NCBI GenBank assembly: GCA_044867525.1
Contig: JBIOVB010000058.1
Span: forward strand, 1 to 19,192
Direction of reading: 5' to 3'
From: JALYNX01 sp044867525
GTDB taxonomy: Bacteria > Actinomycetota > Acidimicrobiia > Spongiisociales > ZC4RG35
DNA length: 19,192 nucleotides
In this document: positions 7,269 to 14,904 of the stretch, in pieces
How positions within the stretch are numbered: the first letter of the stretch is position 1
Layout: each line of letters opens with the position of its first letter
Program-made: the position numbers and the translations under genes
Notes under the pieces: generated by a model
What the model saw: only the letters and a program-made list of their open reading frames with translations
Told to the model about the DNA's origin: nothing
Databases searched by the model: none

Positions 7269-7829
7269 TCAGCCGGGCCCGGGACGAACGGCCTCCTCGA
7301 GGGAATCGACGATCTCGGACGGAGGGACATGATCGGCCAGTGGCGGCAGCCCGCTGAGTGAGTCGAGGCCCATCTTCTCGAGGAAGAGGTCCGTGGTTAC
7401 ATAGACGGCAGGGTTGCCCGGAAGGTTGAGCCGCTCCTTCTCCTCGATCAAACCCAGGCGCTCCAAGGTGTGCACCGCCGAGTCGGAGTCGACGCCCCTG
7501 ATCTCCGAGATCTGGCTCCGAGCGACGGGCTGGCGATACGCGATCACCGCGAGCGTCTCCAGCGCTGCCGGAGACAGTCGGCGGGCGGTCGCCGAGCTCG
7601 AGAAACGCTCCAGGTACGGATATGAGTCCGGGTGCGAGTAGAGCCGCCAGCCGCCTGCGGACGATCTCAAGACCAGGCCCGAGCCTCTTGCCTCCAAGTC
7701 ACCCCGGAGCTGTTCCAGCAGCTCCTCGACTCGCTTCTTGGGTATCTCCAACACCTCGGCGAGCTCCCCAACCGGCACCGGGGCCTCGGTGACGAAAAGC
7801 ACCGCCTCCAATGCCGCGGTCTCGTTCAT
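7269..7829 (-). CDS. scpB: Segregation and condensation protein ScpB
   Basis: This 186-aa protein is the winged-helix subunit of the SMC-ScpAB condensin-like complex that compacts and segregates the chromosome. The N-terminal part begins LEAVLFVTEAPVP. The second winged helix carries LSPAALETLAVIAYRQPV (86-103), ISEIRGVDSDSAVHTL (107-122) and the C-terminal GNPAVYVTTDLFLE (138-151). I chose the ATG at 7829 because it overlaps the scpA stop as ATGA and puts the conserved N-terminus at the start. An ATG four codons upstream (7841) is possible. Neither has a strong ribosome site, consistent with coupling to scpA. Confidence 0.95.
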   Translation of the reverse strand: MNETAALEAVLFVTEAPVPVGELAEVLEIPKKRVEELLEQLRGDLEARGSGLVLRSSAGGWRLYSHPDSYPYLERFSSSATARRLSPAALETLAVIAYRQPVARSQISEIRGVDSDSAVHTLERLGLIEEKERLNLPGNPAVYVTTDLFLEKMGLDSLSGLPPLADHVPPSEIVDSLEEAVRPGPG

Positions 7830-8590
7830 CGGGTCGCCCATTCCGAATTGAGGTCGATGTCGTCGCCGCTCCGGTGCTCGACGCGGATCTCGGAGAGCCA
7901 GTCCTCCTGGGAGACTGCGATCAGTCCCCATCGAGCCAGTTCGAGCAGTGCAAGGAAGTAGGCGGCAACCTGAATCGGATGGGTGCAATGTTCGGTCAAC
8001 CGGTCGAAGCCGGCGACCGTCAGCTCGGCGACGCGTGCCCGGAGATCGTCGATCGCAGCCTCTACTGACGGCAGGTCGAGATCGAGGTGATCGAGATCGG
8101 GCTCGGCCGCCACCCTGGTGAACGCTCTCGCCGCCATTGCCGCGAGACCGTGGGCGTCGACCGGGAGCACGATCTCCGAGGGCGCCGGCCGCACCTCCTG
8201 ATCCATCCCCGCCGTACGCGGGACGCTTCGTGTCGCCTCCTGCATCCGCCTGAGCAGGACGGCAGCCACGTCCTTGAAGGTCACACACATGAGCAGCCGG
8301 GAGATGAGGCGGTCACGCTCCTCGATCAAGGCGAGCTCGTCATCGATGTCGAGGTCCGGTCTGCCAGGGAGCAGGGATTGCGCCTTCATCTCGACCAGGG
8401 TGGCCGCGATCATGAGGAACTCCGAAGTCACCTCGATGTCCATGTCCTGCAAGTCCTCCAGAACCGCCAGGTACTCGGTGACGACCGAGGTGATGCCGAC
8501 GGCCGTGATCTCGAGGTGATGCTTGGAGATCAGTTGGAGCAGCAGGTCGAACGGTCCCTCGAAAACGGTGGTCTTGACGTGGATCGACAT
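7826..8590 (-). CDS. scpA: Segregation and condensation protein ScpA
   Basis: This 254-aa protein is the kleisin subunit that bridges the SMC heads. The hallmark N-terminal segment FEGPFDLLLQLISKHHLEI (residues 10-28) is followed by EYLAVLEDL and SEFLMIAATLVEMKAQSLLPG (56-76). A C-terminal winged helix ending in FLALLELARWGLIAVSQ lies near residues 213-230. The ATG is preceded by GCGGGAG, and the gene sits 15 bp after the HD-domain gene. No smc gene is in the window. In many actinobacteria a ParA homologue precedes scpA; here a TraR-like and an HD protein occupy that place. Confidence 0.97.
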   Translation of the reverse strand: MSIHVKTTVFEGPFDLLLQLISKHHLEITAVGITSVVTEYLAVLEDLQDMDIEVTSEFLMIAATLVEMKAQSLLPGRPDLDIDDELALIEERDRLISRLLMCVTFKDVAAVLLRRMQEATRSVPRTAGMDQEVRPAPSEIVLPVDAHGLAAMAARAFTRVAAEPDLDHLDLDLPSVEAAIDDLRARVAELTVAGFDRLTEHCTHPIQVAAYFLALLELARWGLIAVSQEDWLSEIRVEHRSGDDIDLNSEWATR

Positions 8591-8605
8591 CGGCTCCCGC
8601 TCAGG

Positions 8606-9115
8606 TTATTCCGGCTCATGGAGGGTGCCCGGCTTTGGCTGATGATCCGCCCGCCACAAGAGGTCCCATGTGGGCGGAGCGATGGAGTCCGGGCGCTGCC
8701 CATGATGATGACGGGCGAAATCGACAACGAGCGGTTCAGCGCCCAATCTCTCGAGCTCATCGGCGCCGGTCTCGCCGTGGTCGCGATAGAGGGCCAAACG
8801 GCCCTGGAGCGGGATCCGGGCCAGGATCAGGATCGTGGCCAGCACGCGGCCTAGCACACCGAGTCGGGCATGACGCTTGCCAATGTCATGAAGGAGGGCG
8901 GCTCGCAGGGCAACGGTGTCACCCGACGCCCCGGCCCGGACGGTGGCAGCCGCGGTGTAGCCGTGGCGCTGGTCGGCACGCGACTGGGCAAAGAACAACG
9001 CCGCCTCTTCCGTGCTCAGCCGGAGCTCTATCTCTCGCCGTTCCCCTTCGTGCAGGGGGCGAGCGAGGAGGACGTCGAAGAAACGACGGGTCAGATGCCC
9101 CGGCGACCCCGGCAC
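8606..9115 (-). CDS. HD-domain protein, function unknown
   Basis: The product is about 169 aa from the GTG chosen at 9115, four bases after the traR-like stop; the open frame extends further upstream, but only by overlapping that gene. It carries an HD-type metal-binding set: His51 (ADQRHGY), His76-Asp77 (ALLHDIGK), His113 (YRDHGETGAD), a His cluster (136-138, ARHHHG) and Asp157 (WRADHQ). A hydrophobic stretch (about 88-103) separates HDIGK from the third histidine and could be buried helix or membrane-associated. The HDIGK pattern suggests a phosphohydrolase, but no substrate can be named. It differs from RelA/SpoT hydrolases, which have HD followed by an ED motif. It belongs to the operon between the traR-like gene and scpA. 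Confidence 0.75.
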   Translation of the reverse strand: MPGSPGHLTRRFFDVLLARPLHEGERREIELRLSTEEAALFFAQSRADQRHGYTAAATVRAGASGDTVALRAALLHDIGKRHARLGVLGRVLATILILARIPLQGRLALYRDHGETGADELERLGAEPLVVDFARHHHGQRPDSIAPPTWDLLWRADHQPKPGTLHEPE

Positions 9116-9119
9116 CGGG

Positions 9120-9470
9120 TCAGCCTGCGGCTCTGGACTTACAGTCGACGCAGAGAACCGACTCCGGCCGGAACTCGAGGCGGGCGGGGTCGATCTCATT
9201 CCCGCAGTTGTCACAGGTGCCGTATTTGCCGGCCTCGATGTGAGCCAGCGCCAGATCCACGTTGTCGAGCTGAGCCTTCAGCGAGTCCACGAGCCCGAGC
9301 ACCTCGGTGCGCTCGGCGGTCACCGCCGCTGCGTCGGCGAAGCTGCCTCCGAAGTCGATGTCGGCCCGCAGGTCGCCGGTCTCTGCAGCACCAAGCTCGT
9401 CCAATTGGTGGACGAGACGGGCCCTCTCCTCACGGAGTGCTTTCTTGGCGTTGGCGATGTCAGACGACAT
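9120..9470 (-). CDS. TraR/DksA-type zinc-ribbon protein
   Basis: This 116-aa protein has a helical coiled-coil-like N-terminal half (about 1-75) and a C-terminal zinc ribbon of the DksA C4 type, with Cys86/Cys89 (CDNCG) and Cys107/Cys110 (CVDC). The linking segment GKYGTCDNCGNEIDPARLEF is typical of the family. Such proteins enter the RNA polymerase secondary channel and modulate initiation, sometimes with ppGpp. A FADAAAV stretch (44-50) sits where the acidic coiled-coil tip of DksA would be, though the full DxxDxA motif is not clear. Two adjacent ATGs overlap the xerD stop. The second (9470) is preferred because AAGGAG lies 6 bases upstream of it and only 3 from the first. Confidence 0.9.
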   Translation of the reverse strand: MSSDIANAKKALREERARLVHQLDELGAAETGDLRADIDFGGSFADAAAVTAERTEVLGLVDSLKAQLDNVDLALAHIEAGKYGTCDNCGNEIDPARLEFRPESVLCVDCKSRAAG

Positions 9471-10366
9471 CATCGGCTCCTTGGGTGTGCCTGGACATAG
9501 ACCTCGACGAGATGGGTGGCGCTGACCCTCGTGTAGATCTGGGTGGTGCTGATGGTAGCGTGACCCAGGATCTCTTGTACGGTTCTCAGGTCGGCCCCAG
9601 CCTCGACCATGTGGGTGGCGGCGGAGTGTCGGAGGACATGCGGAGACACCTTTTCGGCTTCGATCCCCGCCCGTCTCGCGTTGGCGCGAACCACCTCGAA
9701 GGCCCCCTGGCGGGTCAGCCGCTTTCCCCGCATGTTGAGGAAGAGGGGGTCGCCGCGTTGACCTCGGCTGAAGAGACCGAGCCGGTCCGGAAGCCATCGC
9801 CCGATGGCAGCGACCGCCTGGCTTCCCAACGGAACCAGCCGCTGTTTGGAGCCTTTGCCCGTGACCAAGGCCACCCGATCCTCCAGGTCAACCTTCCCCA
9901 GGTCGATCCCCACCGCTTCCGAGACTCTGGCCCCGGTGCCGTAGAGGAATTCGAGGAGAGCAGAGTCCCGCCGGCCCTGCGCTGACGAAAGATCGGGGGC
10001 CTCCACCAGGCGGGTGGTCTCGTCGACGCTCAGCGCCTTGGGGAAGGGATCGGGGCGCCGGGGAGCGTCGAGAAGCAAGGTCGGGTCCTGGTTGCGCATC
10101 CCCTCGACGACGAGAAACCGATGCAAGCCGCGCACCGCGGCCAGCTTCCGGCTCACGGTCGACATCGCCAGGTCTCGCCCGTGAAGGTGGCTGACAAACG
10201 CCTCCAACACCATCGGATCGGGCTCACGCCCTTTGAGGAAGGCCGTGTATTGGTCGAGGTCCCGCCGGTAGGCGGCGATGGTGTTCGAGGCGAGGCCGCG
10301 CTCGACGCGCAATGAGACCAGATACTCATCCACGCACTCCGTGAAGGGAGGCGGGCCGCTGCTCAC
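9470..10366 (-). CDS. xerD: Tyrosine recombinase XerD
   Basis: This 298-aa protein has the usual Xer length. The SAM-like core-binding N-terminal domain (about 7-95, with VERGLASNTIAAYRRDL) precedes the catalytic domain. All catalytic residues are visible: Arg147 (GTGARVSE), Lys171 (TGKGSKQR), His243 and Arg246 (SPHVLRHSAATHM), His269 (ILGHATIST) and Tyr278 (TQIYTRV). With XerC it resolves chromosome dimers at dif. The GTG at 10366 overlaps the ald stop as GTGA and gives the standard N-terminus; the longer open frame upstream only overlaps ald. It has the actinobacterial XerD location close to scpA/scpB. Confidence 0.95.
   Translation of the reverse strand: MSSGPPPFTECVDEYLVSLRVERGLASNTIAAYRRDLDQYTAFLKGREPDPMVLEAFVSHLHGRDLAMSTVSRKLAAVRGLHRFLVVEGMRNQDPTLLLDAPRRPDPFPKALSVDETTRLVEAPDLSSAQGRRDSALLEFLYGTGARVSEAVGIDLGKVDLEDRVALVTGKGSKQRLVPLGSQAVAAIGRWLPDRLGLFSRGQRGDPLFLNMRGKRLTRQGAFEVVRANARRAGIEAEKVSPHVLRHSAATHMVEAGADLRTVQEILGHATISTTQIYTRVSATHLVEVYVQAHPRSR
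9477..9482 (-). promoter_or_regulatory. Ribosome binding site of the TraR/DksA-like gene
   Basis: AAGGAG lies inside the end of xerD, 3 bases before the ATG at 9473 and 6 bases before the ATG at 9470. The spacing favours the second ATG. The site lets ribosomes initiate at the xerD/traR junction. Confidence 0.7.
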
Positions 10367-11484
10367 ATCGCGGCTAGAGCCTCGGCGGGTGGGACGTGGC
10401 CGACGCCGAGGCTCTCGGCCACCGCGGGATGGCACACGTCGTCACCGACCACATTGACGCCCGCGAGCAGCTCGGGATGAATGCTCGTGGCTTTCTCCAC
10501 CCCCTTGCTGGCCAGAGTGATGGCATAACGGAGAGTGGCGTTGGTCAGGGCATAGGTCGAGGTGTGGGGCACGGCGCCCGGGATGTTGCCCACCGCATAG
10601 TGGACCACCTCGTCGACCAGATAGACGGGATTGGTGTGCGTGGTCTCACGCGACGTCTCGAAGCAGCCCCCCTGATCGATGGCGACATCGACCAGAACCG
10701 CCCCCTTCTTCATGGCCTGGACCATGGCCTTGGTCACCAGTTTGGGGGCCGAGGCGCCAGGAACGAGAACCGTGCCGATTACCAGGTCGGCGTCGAGCAC
10801 CTGCTCCTCGAGCGTCAGCTTGTTCGAGTGCAGGGTGAGCACCCTGCCCTGATACAGGGAGTCGAGCCATCGCAACTTCTCGATGTCGGTGTCGAGCACG
10901 ACCACGTCCGCCTGCATGCCCATTGCGATCACCGCGGCGTTCGAGCCCGCCATCCCACCGCCGATGATCACCACCTTGCCCCGGCGAACCCCGGTGACTC
11001 CACCGAGAAGGACCCCGCGCCCGCCCTGGGCCCGCTCCAGGAAGTAGGCGCCGACCTGGACGGCCATCCTCCCTGCGATCTCGGACATCGGAGCGAGAAG
11101 GGGGAGGGACCCGTCCTCCATCTGCACGGTTTCGTAGGCAATGGCGATCACATTGCGCTTGCGAAGCCCGGCGGCCAGCTCGGGATAGGCCGCCAGGTGC
11201 AGATAGGTGAACAGGATCTGGCCGGGGCGGAACATCTCGATCTCTGCCGGCTGGGGCTCCTTCACCTTCAGGATCATCTCTGCGCCCTCGAAAACCCCAT
11301 CCGCGTTGGGGAGGATCGTTGCTCCCTGAGCCTCGAATGCCTCGTCGTGGATGCTGGAGCCGTCACCTGCGCCCTTCTCGATGAGGACCTGGTGCCCGCG
11401 GTCAGTCAGCTCACGGACTCCGACCGGCGTGATCGCAACGCGATGCTCTTCGGTCTTGATCTCGCGGGGAACGCCGACGATCAA
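10363..11484 (-). CDS. ald: Alanine dehydrogenase
   Basis: This 373-aa enzyme interconverts L-alanine and pyruvate with NAD+/NADH, releasing or assimilating ammonium. It begins IVGVPREIKTEEHRVAITP. The catalytic and substrate residues are Lys75 (LKVKEP), His96 (YLHLAAY) and Asp270 (IDQGG), at the numbering I recall for the M. tuberculosis enzyme. The Rossmann motif GGGMAG (175-180) is intact. The start is a TTG at 11484, supported by CAGGAGGG 8 bases upstream; no better in-frame start exists. ald is not part of the mycobacterial pyrG-xerD cluster, so its place at the head of this operon is a lineage feature. A possible promoter lies in the 64-bp gap after pyrG. Confidence 0.96.
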   Translation of the reverse strand: MIVGVPREIKTEEHRVAITPVGVRELTDRGHQVLIEKGAGDGSSIHDEAFEAQGATILPNADGVFEGAEMILKVKEPQPAEIEMFRPGQILFTYLHLAAYPELAAGLRKRNVIAIAYETVQMEDGSLPLLAPMSEIAGRMAVQVGAYFLERAQGGRGVLLGGVTGVRRGKVVIIGGGMAGSNAAVIAMGMQADVVVLDTDIEKLRWLDSLYQGRVLTLHSNKLTLEEQVLDADLVIGTVLVPGASAPKLVTKAMVQAMKKGAVLVDVAIDQGGCFETSRETTHTNPVYLVDEVVHYAVGNIPGAVPHTSTYALTNATLRYAITLASKGVEKATSIHPELLAGVNVVGDDVCHPAVAESLGVGHVPPAEALAAM

Positions 11485-11492
11485 CTTCCAGC

Positions 11493-11498
11493 CCTCCT
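11493..11498 (-). promoter_or_regulatory. Ribosome binding site deciding the TTG start of ald
   Basis: A perfect AGGAGG lies 8 bases before the TTG at 11484. It fixes the unusual TTG as the start because the protein family begins exactly there. Confidence 0.8.
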
Positions 11499-11520
11499 GC
11501 AGGTCTCGGATCGGGGTTTC

Positions 11521-11528
11521 AGGCTATA
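11521..11528 (-). promoter_or_regulatory. Possible -10 element for the ald-xerD-scpAB operon
   Basis: The minus strand reads TATAGCCT in the gap after pyrG. It contains TATA and also fits the actinobacterial TANNNT pattern (TAGCCT). It would give a leader of about 30 bases that includes the AGGAGG of ald. No convincing -35 box is visible, so this is weak. Confidence 0.3.
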
Positions 11529-11548
11529 CGGCGGGAGTATCCGCTGCC

Positions 11549-13264
11549 TCACTCCACCGTCAGGTCGACGGTCGAGGCCACCGAGCCCTTGATGCCGGCG
11601 CGCACCCGCGCCGCGGCCTCGATCAGGCCGAGAAACAAGGGGTGCGGCCGGTCGGGGCGGGAGCGGAGCTCGGGGTGGGCCTGGGTGCCGACGAAGAAGG
11701 GGTGATCCACCATCTCGATGTACTCGACCAGGTTGTCGTCCGGGGACACCCCGGAGAGCATCAGGCCCGCGCCTTCCAGGTCCTTGCGATAGCGGTTGTT
11801 CACTTCCCAACGGTGACGGTGCCGCTCGTAGACCAGCTCGCTGTCGTAGAGCCCTCGAACCTTCGACCCTTCGACCAGTTTCGCTGCATAGAGACCGAGG
11901 CGCATCGTGCCTCCCATGTCCTCGACGTCCTCCTGACTCGCCATCAGGTCTATCACCGGGTGCGGTGTCGAGGGGTCGAATTCGGTGCTGTTGGCGTCGG
12001 ACAGCCCGAGGACGTTTCTGGCGATCTCGATGACCGAGCACTGGAGCCCGAGACAGAGGCCGAGGAGCGGGACCCGACGCTCGCGGGCGAAGCGGATCGC
12101 TTGGATCTTCCCCTCGACACCTCGATACCCGAATCCACCCGGGATCACGATCCCATCGAGCTCCTCGAGGTAGGAGTCGGCGAGCAGTCCGGTCAGCTCA
12201 TCGCTGGGAACCCATCGCAGATCGAGCCGCAGCCCGTGTGCGGAGACCGCGTGTTTCAGCGCTTCCACCACCGAGAGATAGGCATCAGGGAGGTCGACGT
12301 ATTTGCCGACGACACCGATGGTCACCGAGTCGGTGGCGGACAATGCCTTGTCGACCATGGCCCGCCACGACTCGAGGGCCGGTGGGCCCGTGACCAGGCC
12401 GAGCCGATCGCAAATGACTTTGTCCAGGCCACCCTCGTGGAGGATCAACGGCACCTCGTAGATGTCACGTGCGTCCGGTGCGGCGATCACCGCCCGGGGC
12501 TCGACATCGCAGAACAGGCTGATCTTCTTGCGGACCCCATCGTCGATCTCGCGATCCGAGCGCACGATGATCACGTCGGGATGGATGCCCTTGCTCCTCA
12601 GCTCGGCGACCGAATGCTGCGTCGGCTTGGTCTTGAGCTCTTCTGAGGTTGCGATGTACGGAACCAGGGTCACGTGGACGAAGACCACGTTCTCCCGACC
12701 CACCTCGTTCCCGAACTGACGGATCGCCTCCAGGAAGGGAAGGCTCTCGATGTCGCCGACGGTACCCCCGACCTCGGTGATCACAACGTCCACGTCCTGC
12801 TCGCCGACCCGCCGAATTCGATCCTTGATCTCGTTTGTGATGTGCGGGATGACCTGCACGGTGTCACCCAGATAATCCCCCCTGCGCTCCTTCTGGATCA
12901 CGGACAGGTACACCGACCCTGAGGTGACGTTGGAGGTCCGCTTCAGGTTCTCTCCGGTGAATCGCTCGTAGTGGCCCAGGTCGAGGTCGGTCTCGCCACC
13001 GTCATCGGTAACGAACACCTCGCCATGTTGGAAGGGGTTCATGGTCCCCGGGTCGACATTGATGTACGGGTCCAGTTTCTGGTTGACCACCCGGATCCCG
13101 CGTGATTTGAGGAGGCGCCCCAGCGAGGAAGCGGCGATCCCCTTGCCCAGGCTGGAGACCACGCCCCCGGTGACGAACACGTACTTGGTTGGCAGCTCGT
13201 GGGGGACTGTGGCGGGCGCGATCTGAGGGCCTTCGCTCTCGGGGGTGAAAAGAGGCCCGTCCAT
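11549..13264 (-). CDS. pyrG: CTP synthase
   Basis: This 571-aa enzyme makes CTP from UTP, ATP and glutamine. The synthase domain shows KYVFVTGGVVSSLGKG (27-42), QKLDPYINVDPGTMNPFQHG (62-81), GGTVGDIES (166-174) and KTKPTQHSV (211-219). The class-I glutaminase domain has the triad Cys404 (LLGLCLGLQ), His530 and Glu532 (TQAHPEL). About 25 residues precede the conserved KYVFVTGG. The ATG at 13264 has no ribosome site, and a TACGCT box ends 11 bases before it, so the message may be nearly leaderless. It stands between recN and ald with gaps of 47 and 64 bp, so it is probably its own unit. Confidence 0.97.
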   Translation of the reverse strand: MDGPLFTPESEGPQIAPATVPHELPTKYVFVTGGVVSSLGKGIAASSLGRLLKSRGIRVVNQKLDPYINVDPGTMNPFQHGEVFVTDDGGETDLDLGHYERFTGENLKRTSNVTSGSVYLSVIQKERRGDYLGDTVQVIPHITNEIKDRIRRVGEQDVDVVITEVGGTVGDIESLPFLEAIRQFGNEVGRENVVFVHVTLVPYIATSEELKTKPTQHSVAELRSKGIHPDVIIVRSDREIDDGVRKKISLFCDVEPRAVIAAPDARDIYEVPLILHEGGLDKVICDRLGLVTGPPALESWRAMVDKALSATDSVTIGVVGKYVDLPDAYLSVVEALKHAVSAHGLRLDLRWVPSDELTGLLADSYLEELDGIVIPGGFGYRGVEGKIQAIRFARERRVPLLGLCLGLQCSVIEIARNVLGLSDANSTEFDPSTPHPVIDLMASQEDVEDMGGTMRLGLYAAKLVEGSKVRGLYDSELVYERHRHRWEVNNRYRKDLEGAGLMLSGVSPDDNLVEYIEMVDHPFFVGTQAHPELRSRPDRPHPLFLGLIEAAARVRAGIKGSVASTVDLTVE

Positions 13265-13275
13265 GACGGGATTTC

Positions 13276-13281
13276 AGCGTA
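13276..13281 (-). promoter_or_regulatory. Possible -10 element of pyrG (near-leaderless start)
   Basis: TACGCT fits the actinobacterial TANNNT -10 pattern and ends 11 bases before the pyrG ATG. Initiation about 6-7 bases downstream would leave a leader of only a few bases, which agrees with the lack of a ribosome site. The -35 region (near TCCGAG) is poor. Confidence 0.3.
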
Positions 13282-13295
13282 GCACCCATCGGCGC

Positions 13296-13325
13296 CGGCT
13301 CGGACCTTTGATCAGGCCCGAGCCG
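13296..13325 (-). terminator. Strong hairpin at the end of recN, possible U-less terminator
   Basis: The RNA of the minus strand can form an 11-bp stem (eight perfect pairs CGGCTCGG/CCGAGCCG, then a G-U and two G-C pairs) with an 8-base loop. The recN TGA stop lies in the loop. No T-run follows, so it is not a classical intrinsic terminator, but actinobacteria often use such hairpins. It may end or process the upstream operon transcript before pyrG. Confidence 0.45.
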
Positions 13326-14904
13326 CTTCCAACAGTTCGGCTGCTGCGCCCCGGCCCCCGGCGCTCTCCGGAAGTCCGGCGAGCATCCTCGACAGCTCCT
13401 CGACCCGTTCCTCCCCGTCCACCCGGACCACCTCTGCGCTAGGGCCAGTCCTGCGAACGGCATAGTGGGTGTCGGCGTGAGCTGCTACCTGGGGCAGGTG
13501 GGTGACACACAGCACCTGTGTGGACCTCGCCAGCTCGGCGAGCTTCTTTCCGAGCGCCAGGGCCGTGGCACCGCCGACTCCGGCATCGACCTCGTCGAAG
13601 ACCAGAGTGGTGGCTTCCTCTGCATTCGTCGCCAGTCGGAGTGCAAGGACGAGGCGGGAGAGCTCACCGCCCGACGCCACGTCCTCGATGCGACCCTCCG
13701 CCAGACGGGCGTCGGAGGAGAAGAGCGCCGCCACCCGGTCGGCCCCCGACGGTCCGGGCGGTGTCGACTCGAGGGTGACATGGAGCGAGGCAGCAGGCAT
13801 GCCGAGGCCCACGAGATGGGCCGCCACTGCATCCTGGATGGCCTCGATCGCCCGCAACCGGGCCCGGCTCAGCTCGACCCCAAGCCGATCGACCTGCTCT
13901 CGTGCCCTGGCCACCTCGGCCTCGATGGTCGACGAGCGTCCGAGTAGCTCGGTCAAGGCGCGGGCCCGATCGCCGGCAGCGGCCCCGAATTCGATCACCT
14001 CGGCGATCGTCTTCCCATACTTCCGCTTCAGGTCGCCGAGCAGCGTGAGACGGGCTTCGGCCACCGCCAGGCTCTCCGGGTCCTCCCGGGCATCCTCCAC
14101 CCGATCCCGCAACAGGTGCACAATGTCGGTGATCTCCTCGGAGACCCTTTCCGCCAGGTCCCTCCCCCCGGCGAGCTCGGTGTCCAGCTCCGCCACCCTG
14201 CGTAGGGCAGACACGACCTCGCCGGCCCGATCCGACATGGCCGAGGCAGCTTCGACGGCCGCCGAAAGCTGGTCCCTGATGGCCTCGGCGTTCCTCAGCC
14301 GCGAGGCGAGCGCCTCGGACTTGTCGTCGTCATCGGGTGCGAGCCCCGCAGACTCGATCTCACGGGCCTCATGGGTGGCGAGATCTAGCTCGCGCTCCAG
14401 GGCGGGACCGTCCCCGCCCAGGCTCTCCTGGGCGGCGGTGGCCGCCGCGTACGAGGCCCAAGAGTCCCGATACATTGTCTGAGATTCCTTGCCCGCCTCG
14501 TCCAATGCCCGGTCGACCAACCCCAGCAGCGCTGCGGGGCGCCTGATCCGAAGCTGATCGTGCTGGCCCACTATTTCGACCAGCGGGCCCACCCGCTCCA
14601 CCAAGGCTGGCGCCGAGACCAGGGCCCCCTCCAGGTAAGCGCGGCTCCGCCCTTCGCGGGGCAGGAACCGGGAGACCCCCAGCTCGACATCGCCATCGAG
14701 GAGCAATCCGTCGGCCTGGGCATCTGCACCGAACGGCCCGACGACGTCATTTCGCCCCTTTTCCCCGGTGAGGAGCCGAAGTGCGCCCAGGAGCAGGGTC
14801 TTGCCGGCTCCGGTCTCTCCCGTTATCACTGTGAAGCCCGGACTCGGCTCCAGCTCCGCGTTTTCGAGGATCCCGAGGTTGCGGACCCGGAGATGGGCAA
14901 GCAT
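13312..14904 (-). CDS. recN: DNA repair protein RecN
   Basis: This 530-aa SMC-like ATPase takes part in repair of double-strand breaks. It starts MLAHLRVRNLGILENAEL. The Walker A motif is GETGAGKT (29-36). A long charged central region (about 150-370) is the expected coiled coil. The ABC signature ASGGELSRL (410-418) and the Walker B VFDEVDAGVGG (about 435-445) follow. The ATG shares one base with the nadK stop (TGATG), so translation is coupled. The nadK-recN pair is typical of actinobacteria. The stop lies in a strong hairpin loop. Confidence 0.97.
   Translation of the reverse strand: MLAHLRVRNLGILENAELEPSPGFTVITGETGAGKTLLLGALRLLTGEKGRNDVVGPFGADAQADGLLLDGDVELGVSRFLPREGRSRAYLEGALVSAPALVERVGPLVEIVGQHDQLRIRRPAALLGLVDRALDEAGKESQTMYRDSWASYAAATAAQESLGGDGPALERELDLATHEAREIESAGLAPDDDDKSEALASRLRNAEAIRDQLSAAVEAASAMSDRAGEVVSALRRVAELDTELAGGRDLAERVSEEITDIVHLLRDRVEDAREDPESLAVAEARLTLLGDLKRKYGKTIAEVIEFGAAAGDRARALTELLGRSSTIEAEVARAREQVDRLGVELSRARLRAIEAIQDAVAAHLVGLGMPAASLHVTLESTPPGPSGADRVAALFSSDARLAEGRIEDVASGGELSRLVLALRLATNAEEATTLVFDEVDAGVGGATALALGKKLAELARSTQVLCVTHLPQVAAHADTHYAVRRTGPSAEVVRVDGEERVEELSRMLAGLPESAGGRGAAAELLEAARA

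Noticed and set aside
7830..8288. Long upstream extension of the scpB frame
   Set aside because: It runs inside scpA in another frame; ScpB homologues begin near the ATG at 7829.
8606..9115. HD protein as a RelA/SpoT-like alarmone hydrolase acting with the DksA-like protein
   Set aside because: The motif is HDIGK rather than HD followed by an ED pair, and the protein lacks the other features of small alarmone hydrolases.
9116..9214. N-terminal extension of the HD protein upstream of 9115
   Set aside because: It would overlap the zinc-ribbon coding end of the TraR-like gene, and the residues are low-complexity Ser/Pro without family character.
10367..10435. Upstream extension of xerD into the end of ald
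   Set aside because: It is Arg/Pro-rich sequence overlapping ald; the GTG at 10366 gives the normal XerD N-terminus.
10396..12646. Two long plus-strand open frames (398 and 431 codons) opposite ald and pyrG
   Set aside because: Antisense to fully conserved enzymes, with no recognisable domain; shadow frames.
13296..13325. Classical intrinsic terminator after recN
   Set aside because: The stem is strong but no T-run follows, so I list it only as a hairpin or possible U-less terminator.
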